Origin: Chaetorhynchus papuensis
Taxonomy: Eukaryota; Chordata; Aves; Passeriformes; Rhipiduridae
DNA: 64,000 nucleotides
Assembly: GCA_013396525.1 (NCBI GenBank)
Contig: VWYX01000124.1
Coordinates: 598,052 to 662,051, forward strand
Direction: 5' to 3'
Below the pieces are notes generated by a model. That model did no database searches. It was not told the DNA's origin and worked only from the letters and a program-made list of their open reading frames with translations. Made by a program: the position numbers and the translations under genes. Below are positions 25,481 to 38,732 of this stretch, one piece after another (the first letter of the stretch is position 1; each line of letters opens with the position of its first letter).

Positions 25481-26210
25481 CTGGGGGAGTGCAGGAGGGA
25501 GGGGAGAAGGCGGGAGAATGGGGATATTCGATGTATTGCGGTATGTCTGGAATCCTCTTATCTAGCAAGACTGTGAACACCTGGACAACACTTGTCTTCC
25601 TCCCCCAACCACCTGTGCAAATTGCTAAGCACACTGAAGCTCAAAGCCCTGCACCATACGCCAGTCACATCACAGAGATCCATTGTGACTTCTCCGTACA
25701 TCAAAGAAAAGTCACTGCACATCTTCGCACAAGTACTGAGGGAGGCAGTTGTGAAGGGGTTAAAAGATCAAGTTCTGCTATAAAGATAACAGGAACTGGA
25801 GAACATGCAGCAGATGTTCCATGTGGAGGCACTTAAGTTTACAGTCCCACCTGCGTCCATTTAATACCTTTAAAAGCAATCTCCTGTTCATTTGTGAGGA
25901 AGAAGAGAAAATCGATGTTCCAATCTCACCATCTTCTCACAACATCCGCATCCCACACTGAGGAAAAGGAGGAGGGGATGGGATGAGCAAGACAAGAGGG
26001 CTGAAGTTGAGATTTAAGGATGTGAATAATCCAAGATTTATGCAAACACACATCCCCATGTGGAAAGTCAGCCATTCTTTTATGTACAAGGCAACTCATG
26101 CTCTGTGTTGGGGAGCAGCAGCCCAACATTAATGTCAGCATTTAGAATGTCTTCAGAGCAGCACAAAGAGTAACTAGCCATGTCCCAGAGTTTTACATCC
26201 TTCTTTTTGT

Positions 26211-26231
26211 TTCCTTCCTTCCTTCCTTCCT
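26211..26231. repeat. (TTCC)n microsatellite
   Basis: Five exact TTCC units follow TTCTTTTTG. It is a short tetranucleotide array. Confidence 0.9.
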
Positions 26232-26480
26232 GCTCACATTCTCACATCCCTTCCAAACAAACCAACTGTATTTCATTACATGTGTTGAATGACTTCAAAG
26301 AAAATAATTATGTTACAATTTTATGGAAATAAGCAACCAGGCAGATAAAGGCTGAGGCTGAGTATGGTCCATCACACTACCAGACACCAGAGGGTCCACA
26401 AGGGAGTGGCTTGGGAAAGTTCCATGGTAGTATTTTATTTCCGTATATGTGTCCATGGTTGAAATAAATCTGGAGCTAGC

Positions 26481-26494
26481 AAAAAAAAAAAAAA
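26481..26494. repeat. Poly(A) tract
   Basis: Fourteen consecutive A. AATAAATC lies about 14 bases upstream, resembling a polyadenylation signal. I recognise no retrocopy in the preceding sequence. Confidence 0.85.
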
Positions 26495-26662
26495 TCCAGT
26501 TACACAGAGCTGTGGGTTTGTTTCCATTCATCCTGCATTAAGGAGATGAACATGTAGCCTGTAGGTCATATTCAGGGACACTGGATATAAAATCCTGCTT
26601 CCTTTTTCTAGACTTGTTGGTTACAAAGAAAAGCTCCCAAGCTCCCAGACTCCACAGAGCTG

Positions 26663-26673
26663 ACATACATACA

Positions 26674-26704
<31 letters not shown>
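26663..26704. repeat. (ACAT)n microsatellite
   Basis: About ten uninterrupted ACAT units, ending in ATATGT. The repeated VCMYVCMYVCMY peptide seen in the minus-strand frame 26621-26974 is produced by this array, so that frame is not evidence of a gene. Confidence 0.97.
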
Positions 26705-26920
26705 GTACCCATGATCGCTGGCATCCTGAAATGTTCCGAGGGTGATGCCCAAATAAATTTCTGCATCACTGCTGGCTGCTTTCAACCAGCAGCAGGGAAG
26801 AGGCAGAAATGCATGTCTCAAAGAACTGAAGTGAAGGGTTGGTGGAACGAGGGTAATATGGAGCTTGAGATTTGTGATCTTAAAAGGGGGCAAACTATTC
26901 AGCTGAGTGATGCCAATCTC

Positions 26921-26952
26921 TCTGTGAACTCCCACTGACATCACTGGGATAC
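26921..26952. repeat. Relic of the palindromic dispersed element (copy 3)
   Basis: GTGAACTCCCACTGACATCA followed by CTGGGAT resembles the CCCATTGACTTCAATGGGA half of the shared motif with several substitutions. Confidence 0.4.
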
Positions 26953-29900
26953 TGTTGTGCTGGAAAGTATGCAATCTGTATATTTATACTGTGACCCACG
27001 AACCATAATTTAACATGGAATTCAACCCTCTGTGCTTAAATGACTTTGACACCCCGAGGCTACAGCAAATCAAAGAACAAAACAACTACTGTCTCCTCAG
27101 GCAGGCACGGTTCTTAAAAATATAACATTACACAGGAAACAAAGGTAGAATAGTTTCATAACTATGTACAACACACCTTAGCGCCTTGTCTTTTGCCAGG
27201 TGTCTCCTCACTGCTGGCTATCTGCCATTTGCACCAGTCTCCCATTTCAGGTCTTGGCACAACCCAAGTCACTCCTCCTCATGACCTATCTGAAGCAGGA
27301 GTTAAAACCAAGCAGTAGCTGGAGGGTAACCATGAGGTACCTGCTTGCAAAGGAGATTGCCTCTCTAGCCAGCACTCCAGGAGTATCTGTTCTATTTCTA
27401 GCTCTGCTGCGTGCATGACAATAGATTGTGTGTGTGCACTTTTATACCTCAGTTTACCCACCTTCTCTTTTTTCCCCCTCAGGCAACCATCACTTAAAGA
27501 AAACACTTAAAATATTTCATGTTGAAAAACTGGGATTTCAGCATCACAGGAAGGTTTTAGCATAGCAATTGTCGCTCAAGACCTGAAGTTGCAGTAGCAG
27601 AGAGCTTCTAGCAAACAAGAACACCTCCGGCTTTATCTGCACAGCTAGGTCCACACACACAGGGCTGCATAGGTACAAGCTACCTTATTGTCAAGTGCAG
27701 CATTACTCTAATTAAGAACAGCTTGGCACAGTAGCTGCAATACTTTATTAATATAGTTTCTTCAAAGTTCATATCACAGAGAAACTGTCTCCTTCCCTCT
27801 GCCCCCAAATCAGGCACATCTTCTGGAAATACTTGTGGGTCTGAAAGGAAACACCATTGGCAGTGAAGTATTTGCAGAGTTCAAAGCTCACCAGCGGAGA
27901 GCAACTTCTGGTTCAACGCTAACAACTGCAGCTCTGACTGACAGCAGGCAACAACCTCATCTTACAGCTGCCACCTGCATAAGGATTCCAGACGTAGAGC
28001 CCCATGGGTTCACTTTCACATCCAGAAACCTGATGAAGTCAGGAAGGCACAGCCATTTCTAATTTCAGATGAGCTGCCTCGAAAGCTCACAACATGCTCC
28101 TTAAAAATGTAGCTGGGGAACACCGGGAAATTCCATTTCTTTCTAGAAGGCACTACCCATGATGAACTACTGCTGCACCCAGCCACAGTGAGGTTCTACA
28201 AAAGATGAAGAGGTGGGTTTGTTTTTCCCCCATTACTTTCCTCCATGCTAGCTTGCCCTATGTTATCAGTAAGCTTGCTGGCTGTGATGAGACCTTCCAG
28301 ATATCTTGCAGGCACTTCTGGGGCTGTACCGATTGCTTGAATTGGTACAGGAGACTTCTGCATCTCCATGAGAACACACTGGCTTTCCTGGCAGCCTGAG
28401 CAAGCCTCCTGTTTCCTCACTTCCATCTTCACAATCAATAATTTCAGTCTCTTATTGTTTCTGCTATATAGCTATAACTTCCCTTTGTTTATTTTGCCTG
28501 TAATCCCATTTCTCTCCCCTACCAGGCCCAGTGGCTTAAACTAGGGAGTGTTGCCAAGGGTCTGAGCCTGTATATTAGAGAAAAGCCTTTTTCACTGCAC
28601 TGTCCCTGGGGAAGGGTGGAGGTGTGGGGTCCAGCCACCTTCCCCAACCCACCTCCATAACTCACAGGAGCCTGAGGGGCCCATCTCAGGATCCCTGCTG
28701 TGGTACTGGCCCTATTACTGGCCCTATCCATTCTTCCCACCTTGTGCAAAGGGATTTTAGTAAGGTAAAACTTGCTTGGTTCCTATCACAGTATTTTTGT
28801 CTGCTAAGCCCTGTGAGCACCAGTTATCAGGTGGTTACTCTCTGAAACCTGGACTGCACTCACTGAAACGTACAGGATTGGGACCTACTTCACAGAGTCC
28901 TTTGGTGCTTTGTCTTTAAAGACCGTTCCCCTCCCCCTCTCTCGTTTTCACCGACTTGCTCCTTCCTGGCATGCAGGTTACCATAGAAAACATTCTTAAC
29001 TTGCTCTATATCTGATACTTATTTATGTTTTCTTCTCGATTACTGTTAGCCAAGAAATAATTCTCTGCCTTATCTACAACTGAAACCAGAAAAAGGCAGA
29101 GAGCAGAGGCCACAGTTTCAGGACTGTGCAGGGTTTTCTCTTGCTTTTCCTTTGCTGTGGTTATTATTTTTCCATTTTTTAAGATGAATAAAGATTACTG
29201 CAGCACTGAATTAAAACCTTTGCTATAGTGTAAAATATTTGGGTTTTTAAAAGTAGAGAAAACTCATTAAATGCTTTTAAAAAAGTTTTTCCCACTGACC
29301 ACAAATGGAAACTCTTTTGAGTACTCTTGGTAAAATCTTGGGCTTTTGATGTTGATCAGAAGGGGTCCTTTGATGCCTCTTGTTTATTGTTGAGAAGAAG
29401 CAGAACGGAAGGAAGCTGAATTTCTCAATGTACTCCTGTTTATATTCCTGTTTTCTTTTGGGATGACATTTGAAGAATTTCAAGTTGATTAACTCATTAC
29501 CTTAAAGGAGAGTATCACCCAGGAGGGCAAGAGGACTCTGCTGAATGAGTCCAATTTTATGCCCAGTTTTGCTGCCTAGACTTGCACTGAAGAGAGGCAG
29601 ATTTATGGATGGTGGAGAATGTGGTGGTTAGCTTTGCTGAGTGCGAAGGCAGTCTCAGAGGTAGTATGGATGCCCACACAACAGTGGTTACACACTTGCA
29701 TGTAGCATCTAGTACATTAATTAGAGTTTTGCCAGAATCCTGCAACATAGACAGAACTTTTCTGACCCTCTAAAGGTTAAAATAAATAGTGCTTGCCTCT
29801 GGCAGTACAGCATTTACAAAATCAAATGCATGTGTTCCATATATGTAGTGCTACACACAGTTCTATAAAAGTGCATCTGTGCCTTATCTTGGATCGGATG

Positions 29901-32900
29901 TCATCATCATCTTTGTATGGCATTTACTGGCAGGATACCATTAGAAATTAAGAAAACATACAGTTATTACAGCCCAGCATTTATCTCCATATTGCTAATA
30001 AAAAGCAGATCTGTAACATCTGAATCCCCTTAAATAGTATGAACTAGCATGTGGCCGAGTTGCTGGTTACCAGGCTGACCAGGGACTGCTGCTGTCTGCT
30101 CTTTTACAGCCCACCTTACCTGGCATACCCATGTGCCAGTGATTCACTCCATTTGCATTCTAGAAGGCAGAAGGAGTCTGAAGTGGTAATTAGGCTCTCC
30201 ACTGCCTTGCAGTTTTATTACTGTCGCTATCCAGAATGGGATTCTCTCTGCAGGTTAACAATGTGCTGGGCAGAGCCGTTAATTTCAACAAAGGTGCAGA
30301 TTTACACTTGTAAAGGAGAAGAGGACTGATGCTGTCTGCGGTAATGGTAGAGATTGAAGAAAGGTAAAGCTTTATTCTGCAACTGACTGCGGAAAACTGC
30401 AGCTCTAATTGTATAGTCTAGACCTGAGATTGCAGTGGTTAATGGTTGTATAAAGTTGCTTAAATAGTTAAAACACTCTGCCAAGAAAACAAGATGCATA
30501 AAAGACCTTATTTTTTTTCCCAAGATGACCGGGATGTCTTTCCTATTGGTGCTGTCCATTTGTTTGAAATAAAAAAAAAACCCTTGAAACAGTTAACCAG
30601 GAGAGAGAGTAGCCCAATGGGATGATCTTTTCTTTCAATTTAGATAAACGTGCAAAATGGGCTCTGATGAGATGAGGCAATAATTATTCTTAACTCTGCT
30701 TGCTGAGTACCCATTGTTTCTTCCTTCCTGGAAGCTAGGGCAACTGGAAGGTACAGAGGAGTGTTGACTGGGACACTAAGGGAGAGATCAATATCACTCA
30801 CTTCAGAGGTTTTGAGATGAGTATCTATTCTACCTGCTGTGAACATTTGTTTGCTGTAGAGTATTAGCTGCAGTAGAGGCATTTCTTCAGATGTTAGAGA
30901 AACTAGGACTAAATCTAGTTTACAAAGACAGCAAGAATGCCAAGACCTACCACGAAAAGGAATTTCCTAGTGGAATGTATTCACTCATATTTGACAGGAA
31001 ATTTTAATAACTAAATTTATACTGATGGACGGTAGCAAATACATAAGAAGTGAAGGTATTTGCCCAGGTTTCATAGCAGAATGTTTCTGTGATAGGTAAA
31101 CATCACAAATATAGGTGAAGGACATCCAGAAATAATAATTAAGGACAAAAGATGAAGATGAGGTCTCAAATTCTCTAAGCAGTGGAAATGCAACAAACAT
31201 AGCACATAGTGACAAACACAGCTGAGTTATTCCCATCCTTGAGTACTTTGCATCTGCAGTAGCTCAGTCAAATTTTACAAATACCCTTAAGCAATGGTAC
31301 AGTACTGGCCACTTTAATGTCTGATTGATGTTTGTGGAATAAGTCTCTGTCTTATAGCTACTGAGACAGTGTGTGTAGAAATGTAGCTGTTTTTCAAGTG
31401 TAGCAAAGCCTAGTTTTGAAATGAGTAGCTAAATCTTCACATTTATAGATCCAAGCAGTACAAATGCCATTTTCTGAGATTCGCATGGAATTCTCTGCAG
31501 CAGCAACTGTCTGATAGTTATCAGAATATCATGAGCTTACATTTATTTGAAACTAGGCTATTTGGCCACTTTAACCTATTTTGATTTATTTCCATCCTTT
31601 TATATCCCTCAAAACCACACATAAGTAGCTGATGGATCCAAATACTTTCTTCTTTCTGCTTGTTCTTTCTCTGGTAGTAGCAACTTGTAGTCAGTGAGTG
31701 GTTTGACAATCAAAGATGCTTCTTCCTCATTTTTTGTAAAAGATATTTCAGTGTTAAGAGTCATGTTGATTTGACCTGGATTGTTTTACTGTTGTAGGGT
31801 CACTTTTTCCAGCCTCAAGTAAGAATTTGATAATAAATTAACTGTAGTGGGGCAAATTCATTCACTCCAAAACCAGAAAAATGAGAACTGTAGTAGGCCT
31901 TTTCCTTCTCAGGTTAATACCCTTACTGACTAGCTATGGAGTCTGTCCCTGTTTTCCTCCTTTGTTTTTTCCTCCCTGGAGCCACGTTTCCAGATGAAAC
32001 TCAACACTTCTCAACACTTCTAATATATCTTAGAGTGCATCTTCAAGGCCAGAGGTTTTGGACAAAAGGATATGATACGTATAAATTGAACAGTTTTACC
32101 ACTAAAGAAAAGCCAACATAGCACAGGTAGACTTTGGATCTCCCAGAATGCTGCCAACCCATTTAATAAAATATTAATCGAGTTTATGTCAAATGACATC
32201 TTGGATCTAAAAATCCCCCAGCAAATAAATACTTTTTATCACAAAGCAATTACTTCATTGGCTTTGCTCAGCCTTTGGGTGGGGGAAATAAAATCATTAT
32301 TGAGTTAGATTTTCTTAAGAGGAACTAATTTAAAGAGGCAGAATTTGGGAATATACATTCGAACTGATGAAGGTCTGAGGTTTTTGCTTCATACGACAGT
32401 TTGCATATCTGTTCACGTTTGTTTTACTTGTTCTTTGCACCAAGACACAGTAGTGTAATTGAAATATTGAGACAGCAGCTGAGGCAGATTATGGAGCAGG
32501 CATCAAAAGCTGTTACTTTTTAATGAAATAAGCAGTAGAGTGCTTGAGATATAAGCTGTTAGTAGGTGCCAGAATACTAGTGAGGTTTTTTTCTTGGGAA
32601 GACAGTAACTAAGATAATTGAAATACTAGTGGGAGAATAAAATCTAACTTGGAAAAATGTAAGTTAGTACACTCCATGCAATGAAAACATTAGGTGGAAC
32701 TTTTTGTCTCTGTGGGTCTGTTTTGGAGTTTTTTTAGCCTTCATTTCTGTTTTAGCTAAAAAAGAAAGGATGCAGTAAATTAGTCTAATCAGTTTAGTAA
32801 AACACGAAAATTAGCAGAGGAATTTGAACACAGTAATGTAGTGAAAAAGCAGAGATCAGTGTACCAGTCCAAAAGAAAAAACATTTTATACACTGTCGGG

Positions 32901-33432
32901 ATATGAAATGGCTTGGATATACTGAGAAACAGCTGATCAGATAAATATGATATTTTTTTCAAAAGTTGAAAGATAAAGTTTGCCAAAATGAAAACTAAAG
33001 TGTCTAAAACTGCTACTACACATGGACATTCAACTAACATGAAAGGCCCTAAAAAACTAACATAAGAACATTCAGTGGCAGGTAATAATTGGCCTAATTT
33101 TCCACCTTACTAATTAAAGCAGTTATTTCACTCTGAAACAGTTTTATTCGAACAAAATATCTTCTGCATAGCTGTATTTTTGTTTCGCATTTTTCTTCAG
33201 GCCTCTTCCCTGTCGAGGCAGAAGATCAATACTGTAAAATGCCTTTGGAAGAAGTTTTACCACAAATGCTGTTCATATGGAAATGGAGTGTATGAATAAG
33301 CAAATGTCAATGAGAAGAGGTGCAACCACATGATCAAAGGGTAATTCCACTGAGAGTGTCCCCAGTGCAACTTTGTGCTCAAAACAGGAGAAACTCAGAG
33401 GTCAGATCAGAGAGTGTTGTATTTTTTTCCAG

Positions 33433-33800
33433 TTGGTTCTTGAAAATCTCAAGAGAGAGCACAGGCTCTCTGGGCAACCTGTTCCGCCTGTTCAACTCTC
33501 CACCTGTTGTCCTTATATCCAGTTTCTCCTTCTATGCTGTTTGCTTTAGTGTGTGCCTGTTGCCCACATTCTCCCACCACACACCACTGTAAAGAGCCTG
33601 GTTCCTGTTGGCCTAATATTTCAGCATGCCTAGGTCCCTCTGAAAGATGTCCTTGCCCTTCAGCACACTGACTGATACCCCCAGTTTGGTGCCATCTGCA
33701 AGCTGGATGAAGGTATAGACTTTCACTTCCTCCATGCCTCTGATAGTGGCATTAGAAAGGACAGGTCCCAAAACACTGGCCTTCAGGTAGAGTGCTCTCA
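33433..33800 (-). mobile_element. CR1 LINE fragment, internally rearranged
   Basis: On the plus strand the stretch from TTCTTGAAAATCTC through TCTGGGCAACCTGTTCC to ATATCCAG reads as the reverse complement of the 3' part of avian-type CR1. AAGAGCCTGGTTCC follows near 33593. From about 33630 the text jumps to a more upstream CR1 portion (CCTAGGTCCCTCTGA and GGTGCCATCTGCAAGC), so an internal segment is missing. The copy is heavily diverged, so it is old and immobile. The frame at 33613-33873 lies mostly within it and is not a host gene. The right border is approximate. CR1 identification is from remembered family features, not a search. Confidence 0.7.
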
Positions 33801-34879
33801 GAGCATAATGATCCAATGCTGAAGAATAGTGCCTCATTCTGATATATTCTGACCAAGGTGGTTCTGAAAACAAGGTGACTTCCTTAAAAAAATATAATTC
33901 TAGTGGTAATCTGAATGGGGAAAAAATTCTTGGTCTATTCTTGTCCTGGAAACATTTTGAAAGGAACTCTTTTAAACAGTGTTCTTGCTAGCAGGATGTA
34001 TCTCTGGCCAGCATATACAGAGATGGTCTGTGTTATAAATGATTTTACAGAACAGCGCTGTTGAGCTGAGAAACTTGATCTGGCGTTCTGGTAGCTAGGT
34101 TCTTCCAGCACAAGTATAAAAATGGCTAAAATTGTCAGCAACCAACTGTATAAAGCATCAACAGCAAGGTCTTGTAGAATACATGCTACAGCCATTTGCC
34201 CAAGGAAAATAAATGTTTCTAACATGTAGTATAAATGTCTTATACCAAAGTAACTACCACTATTTTTGCTAACATGCACTCTGGTCCCAGAAAGTTCCAT
34301 AGTGTTTGAGCCCACAAGATTTGGTTTTTCAGCCAAGTTCAATCAACTTTGCTGCAAAATGCTTCTATTTTGCAAGTGATTGTAAGAAGAAAAAATGCAG
34401 CAGAAGAATACAATTATAGAAAAATAAACTTGTATCAACTGTTGCTTCTCAAAAGCCAGGGTTTTCCCCTCTCTTTGTAATTTTTCTCAGAATTCTCTGG
34501 TTTAAGTCCATAGTGACCTCTATACATAGAACAATTTCTCTTTCTTACTGATTTCCATAACAAAAAAGATGTAGTAGGATGTTGAAAAGATGGGCAGAAT
34601 TCATGACTTCTTAGAACAGCGAATTTCCTAAGTGAAAAACTTCAGCTTTCTTCACTTTTTTCTCTAAATGAAAACAGCATATCTTCTTTGATTGGATTAA
34701 TATGTATGTAGTCCTGTGAATAAATAAATGAAGATGATGCATGGTTTGCTGTGAGAATGACAGACTAGTGCCAGAAGATAACCGATGTCTAGATTGCCTT
34801 TTAGACTCTCTTCGCCTGGAAATATCACCATGAATTTTTAAGTAAAGTGAGTTGTCATATTGCATTAAATCGATACTGA

Positions 34880-34904
34880 CCCCCCCCCCCCCAAAAAAAA
34901 AAAA
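34880..34904. repeat. Poly(C)/poly(A) junction
   Basis: Thirteen C are followed directly by twelve A. Adjoining homopolymers like this are prone to sequencing and assembly length errors, so the true lengths may differ. Confidence 0.9.
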
Positions 34905-36217
34905 TTAAATCAAATCTGTCTTCAGAATCTGCTGACTGGATTACATCTCTGTTGTCCATAAGGGTTTAAGCAGCTTCAGCTACAAAATTGTATCACTATT
35001 TCAGAAACTGAAGTGGATCCAAAACATTGACACAAGGCTGGTAAATGCCTAATGTTGCAAATCCCATATTTTTTCCATGATATGTTTATTTAACTGATTG
35101 GAGTGGCTAGGAGTCACTCATATCAGCAGTGAAGAAGCATGTCTTTTCAGTGTAGTGACAATAAAGAAATATTTAACTGAACAAAATAAATTACAGGTTT
35201 AGAAAAAAAATTAAAAGTTCTTACCTTTATATTACTTACCACTCTTGTGATATCCAGGCAGCCATATATTGGGAAACACTTTTAGGAAGATGTGTTGGTT
35301 TTGGCCATCTAGGCAGCTCACAGAAAGAGTTTAGGAGAGCTTTCTTTCTATCAAAAAACAGTTTTGAAAAACATTTTCATTGTCAGTACATAAATACCTT
35401 CCTAATTAAAATAAATCTGTAAATATTTATAAAAGTTCATAAAGCTTTAGCAGTTGACTACTTTATCTTACAAATAGAATATTTGACCACGTTAAAAGCG
35501 CTTCATGAACTCACTCTGCAGTGGTGACGAACAGATTACTTCACACAGCCAGTGTAAACATCACATGAAAAAAACAGTTCCTCTGCAATGAACAGTCAGA
35601 TAAAATGTCATCTCCCAATATTTTGTTAAACTTTAATATTTTTTTGATGAAAAAAGGTGTTTGTCTATCAGGCTTTTGGTCTTATGGCATTTCTTAGATT
35701 CACAGACTCTTTCCATTTGGTCAAGGCATTCTGGACTGTTATTAAGTGTGTCTTGCAGAAAGAAATAAACACCCAGCATTAAACTAACAAAAAAGGTTTT
35801 CAAAATATGAAGATATCTTTCACAGTATCTGAAAACTTTGTTGCACAGTGGAGGAAGTATCGGATCTATGTCTGGCTGGATTGTTTCAGCCTTTAGAATC
35901 AAATAGTTTTTTCAAACTATTTCTTATTTTCTCCTTGTTCTTTTCTCAGTTCATGACCAGGATATTTTTGGGTTTTTTTCCTAGGGGCACTGAATCAGTG
36001 TTAAAAATCATCTTAGTTTGTGTGGAAGTATGATATATATTAAGTGATATGATACTAATGATCTGCTTTTTAGTATGCAATGATTTCGGAAGACCAGGGC
36101 ATAATAAATGTCAGCTTAAGGAGGAAGATTTATTTTTCTGTCTCTGATGTCTGTCACTGTTATTCTGCTAAAATACAGAGAGAGTGAAAGTTTATTCTGG
36201 CTAAAATTGGAAAAGCT

Positions 36218-36242
36218 TAAACTTGCCACTGTGGCAAGTTTA
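36218..36242. repeat. Perfect inverted repeat, 11-bp arms, 3-base loop
   Basis: TAAACTTGCCA and TGGCAAGTTTA are exact reverse complements separated by CTG. It is one of the longest perfect hairpins I found in the window. The TTGCCA/TGGCAA core resembles an NFI-type half-site pair. No gene or terminator context is present. Confidence 0.85.
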
Positions 36243-36906
36243 TTTTCCCTCAAAATATTCAAAAGATAAAGACCTGTATTTGCTGAAATTGCTGTAAAAC
36301 AGACAGGGGAGGAAAAAATGTCTGAAAAAAGAGTAGTGGGAAATGGAAAGAGAAGTATGAGATACTAACAAAAATGAAAGCTATGTTATTTACTTTCAAC
36401 AATTTCTTCTTTTTTTTGAAACACTTGAAGAAAATCTGGTCTAGCAGCTGATAACTAAGGTGCAATAGTTGAACCGTATTCACCTGTTCTTGAGACCTTA
36501 CTAAAGTGGGAAGACTGTTGCCAATCCTTACATGAGGATACTCATAAACAAACCAGGTCACGCCAAGGAGAGATGACGTAAATTTGATTCCCCATAATTT
36601 CAGAGAACACCATGGCACCAGAGCTCATTCTCTTCAGCCCAGATTTCAGTGCCTGATGGTGTGGGGTCATCCGTGGCTCCCTTTGTCATGGCTGGAGAAA
36701 GACTGTGACCTCCAGAGGGTAATCAAGGTCTCCATAGTGAGATTTCTGTCTCCCTCTCACTATTGATTATGGAGGTCATCTGACACAACTGTATTCCTAA
36801 CTGAGGCACCTCATGGTTTCTACACATGTAATAAAACAGAAGTGAAGCCTGCACTATCAATGTTGAACAAAAGCAACAGCCATAGATTAGAAAGAGAAAT
36901 TAACAT

Positions 36907-36907
<1 letters not shown>

Positions 36908-36941
<34 letters not shown>

Positions 36942-36943
36942 AA
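36908..36943. repeat. (GAAA)n microsatellite ending at an assembly gap
   Basis: Nine GAAA units run into a block of unknown bases. The array was probably not spanned in the assembly and is longer than shown. Confidence 0.95.
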
Positions 36944-37034
36944 NNNNNNNNNNNNNNNNNNNNNNNNNNNNNNNNNNNNNNNNNNNNNNNNNNNNNNNNN
37001 NNNNNNNNNNNNNNNNNNNNNNNNNNNNNNNNNN
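36944..37034. other. Assembly gap (91 N)
   Basis: Ninety-one undetermined bases follow the (GAAA)n array, with unique AT-rich sequence (AAGGTGAGTAAAAATT) on the other side. The gap size may be an estimate. The frames running through it (36820-37155 minus, 36842-37045 plus) are artefacts. Confidence 0.98.
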
Positions 37035-37380
37035 AAGGTGAGTAAAAATTAAAAATTAAAATATGCTTGATTTTTAAGAAGGGTGAATGTAGAGATGTGG
37101 ACAACTGTGCTATCTTTAATGCCCACCACCAAGGGGTCTGAAGGAAAGAAAACATGATATAAATCTGATAGCAAAAGGGCTGAGCACTACATTGTCCTTC
37201 ACTCCTGAAACAACCATGTCACAGTGAAGGTGACAGTCATTCACTTAGTATCTATTAGTTTTCTGCTGCATCCTACCTATAGAAAGCTCTCTTCTATGTT
37301 AGTTACTAAATAATATGAACACACCACTGGAGTTATTTAGTGCTGTTTTTTATTTATTGAAATCTTGACTTTATGTCCTT

Positions 37381-37430
37381 AGAAGTCAATGAGAAATTGC
37401 CCATTGACAACACAGAGTAAGATCAAATCC
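37381..37430. repeat. Relic of the palindromic dispersed element (copy 4)
   Basis: AGAAGTCAATGAGAAATTGC is followed at once by CCATTGACAACACAGAGTAA and GATCAAATCC. GTCAATG and CATTGAC are exact complementary arms separated by about 12 bases, as in the copy at 14855. Confidence 0.55.
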
Positions 37431-38709
37431 TTGGGATATTCTTTCCTCCCTCCTCTTAAAAGGAAACTGATCTGTTATATACAATATCTAGTTTTTACTA
37501 TTAACTAGAGCTCATTTTTCCCCCGTTATAGAAATAATACCAGATCCATATCATTGATCTATTAAAAAGACTGCAGTTCCTCTCACTGAAGAACACTTGA
37601 AAGGTGAGATGACTCTTCAAAGAGACAGGGAAATGTTTAAGTCTCTTCAAATGCTATTATTGCAATTCTATTAAGACGCTATATAAAAGATTTACCCAAG
37701 CAACTGGTCTGCTCATTATGACAAAGGTTTATCATTCCAGGGCTGGTTTATTGAGGGATATAATTTTTACCTTTCTGTCAACTGAATTTCAATAACTGCA
37801 CAGTAAAGACACCATTACAACAGGCAGCTATATGTTGAGTAGATAATAGAAATAGGTAATTAATATATTACAAAGGTATTTATCTTCTTTAGGACAATTT
37901 ATAATTTTCATTCACTGGGCAGAATTTAGGCACCAACAGTTTAGTTTGTCACTCCTCTTACGAAAGGCCGGTCCTCACATTTACTTTTCAGAAAGTAAAC
38001 TCATATTCACTTCTTTCTTTGTTCAAACAGAAACTTGGCAACACATCCAATTTCTGTAGGACAGATTAACCAACCTGCTTAGGGAAATGTCTTGCAAAAT
38101 CAAAACAGACCTAAAAATATCAAAGGCAAATATATCTCCTGGTAGAGAATTATATCTCTTTGCAGGAAACACCCCCAATTTCTTCACAGTGTTGTCTTAG
38201 CTCCAGAAAAAAAATAGCCCAACAACAAGGAATGTATTTCTTCCAGCGAGTAGAAATGATGCTTTGCAAAATTAGGTTGGCTTTGAAAAGCTTTACAGTT
38301 TCAGAAAATGTGAGGTTCTTTCAATTTTGTTGAATGTACCTGTGTTCCTGTATGACAATATAGAATAAACATAACAAACTGAACAGAATTTTAAAATTAC
38401 TACTTATCTCTGGAACCTCCAGTTTTTCAAATGAAGTTTTTATGTGGAATTTGATTAATTATTACCTCTAGAGGTGGACACTTCTCAATGAAATATTATT
38501 AAGTTCTTTTATGTTTTTACTGTGTGGAAAAGAAATGTGGAGAGTAGTATTACTATACCAGTAGTCATGATGATTTTTGGTGCAGAATAGGAAAATAATG
38601 TTGTGGTGGGTTATACCTTTTATAAAACTGGCTGGAAAAGAAACACTAACTTTCAGACAAGCCTTCAGTTCAAGAAGCAAATTTCAGTGCTAAATACAGT
38701 TTCTGTGTG

Positions 38710-38732
38710 AATAATAATAATAATAATAATAA
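38710..38732. repeat. (AAT)n microsatellite
   Basis: Seven AAT units followed by AAAACC. A simple trinucleotide array. Confidence 0.95.

Larger units (their letters stand above)
20571..33432. other. Unique non-coding sequence with small microsatellites
   Basis: No gene was recognised in about 12.9 kb. Locally GC-richer patches occur near 22.38-22.44, 22.68-22.76 and 23.50-23.62 kb, with a few CpGs each. Strong pyrimidine-rich acceptor-like sequences lie on the plus strand ending at 25078 and 27482, but no convincing coding exon follows. Simple repeats and hairpins in this interval are listed separately. Confidence 0.65.
33801..36907. other. Unique AT-rich non-coding sequence
   Basis: No gene was recognised. 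The minus-strand frame 33935-34342 (135 codons) shows no domain I know and has no supporting splice or start context. A C13/A12 homopolymer junction and an 11-bp-arm hairpin within this interval are listed separately. Confidence 0.65.

Noticed and set aside
27481..27570. Strong polypyrimidine acceptor (CTCTTTTTTCCCCCTCAG)
   Set aside because: Two of three frames stop almost at once and no donor of quality follows; treated as a decoy site.
36820..37155. 111-codon minus-strand frame across 36.9-37.0 kb
   Set aside because: Most of it is the assembly gap and adjoining microsatellite.
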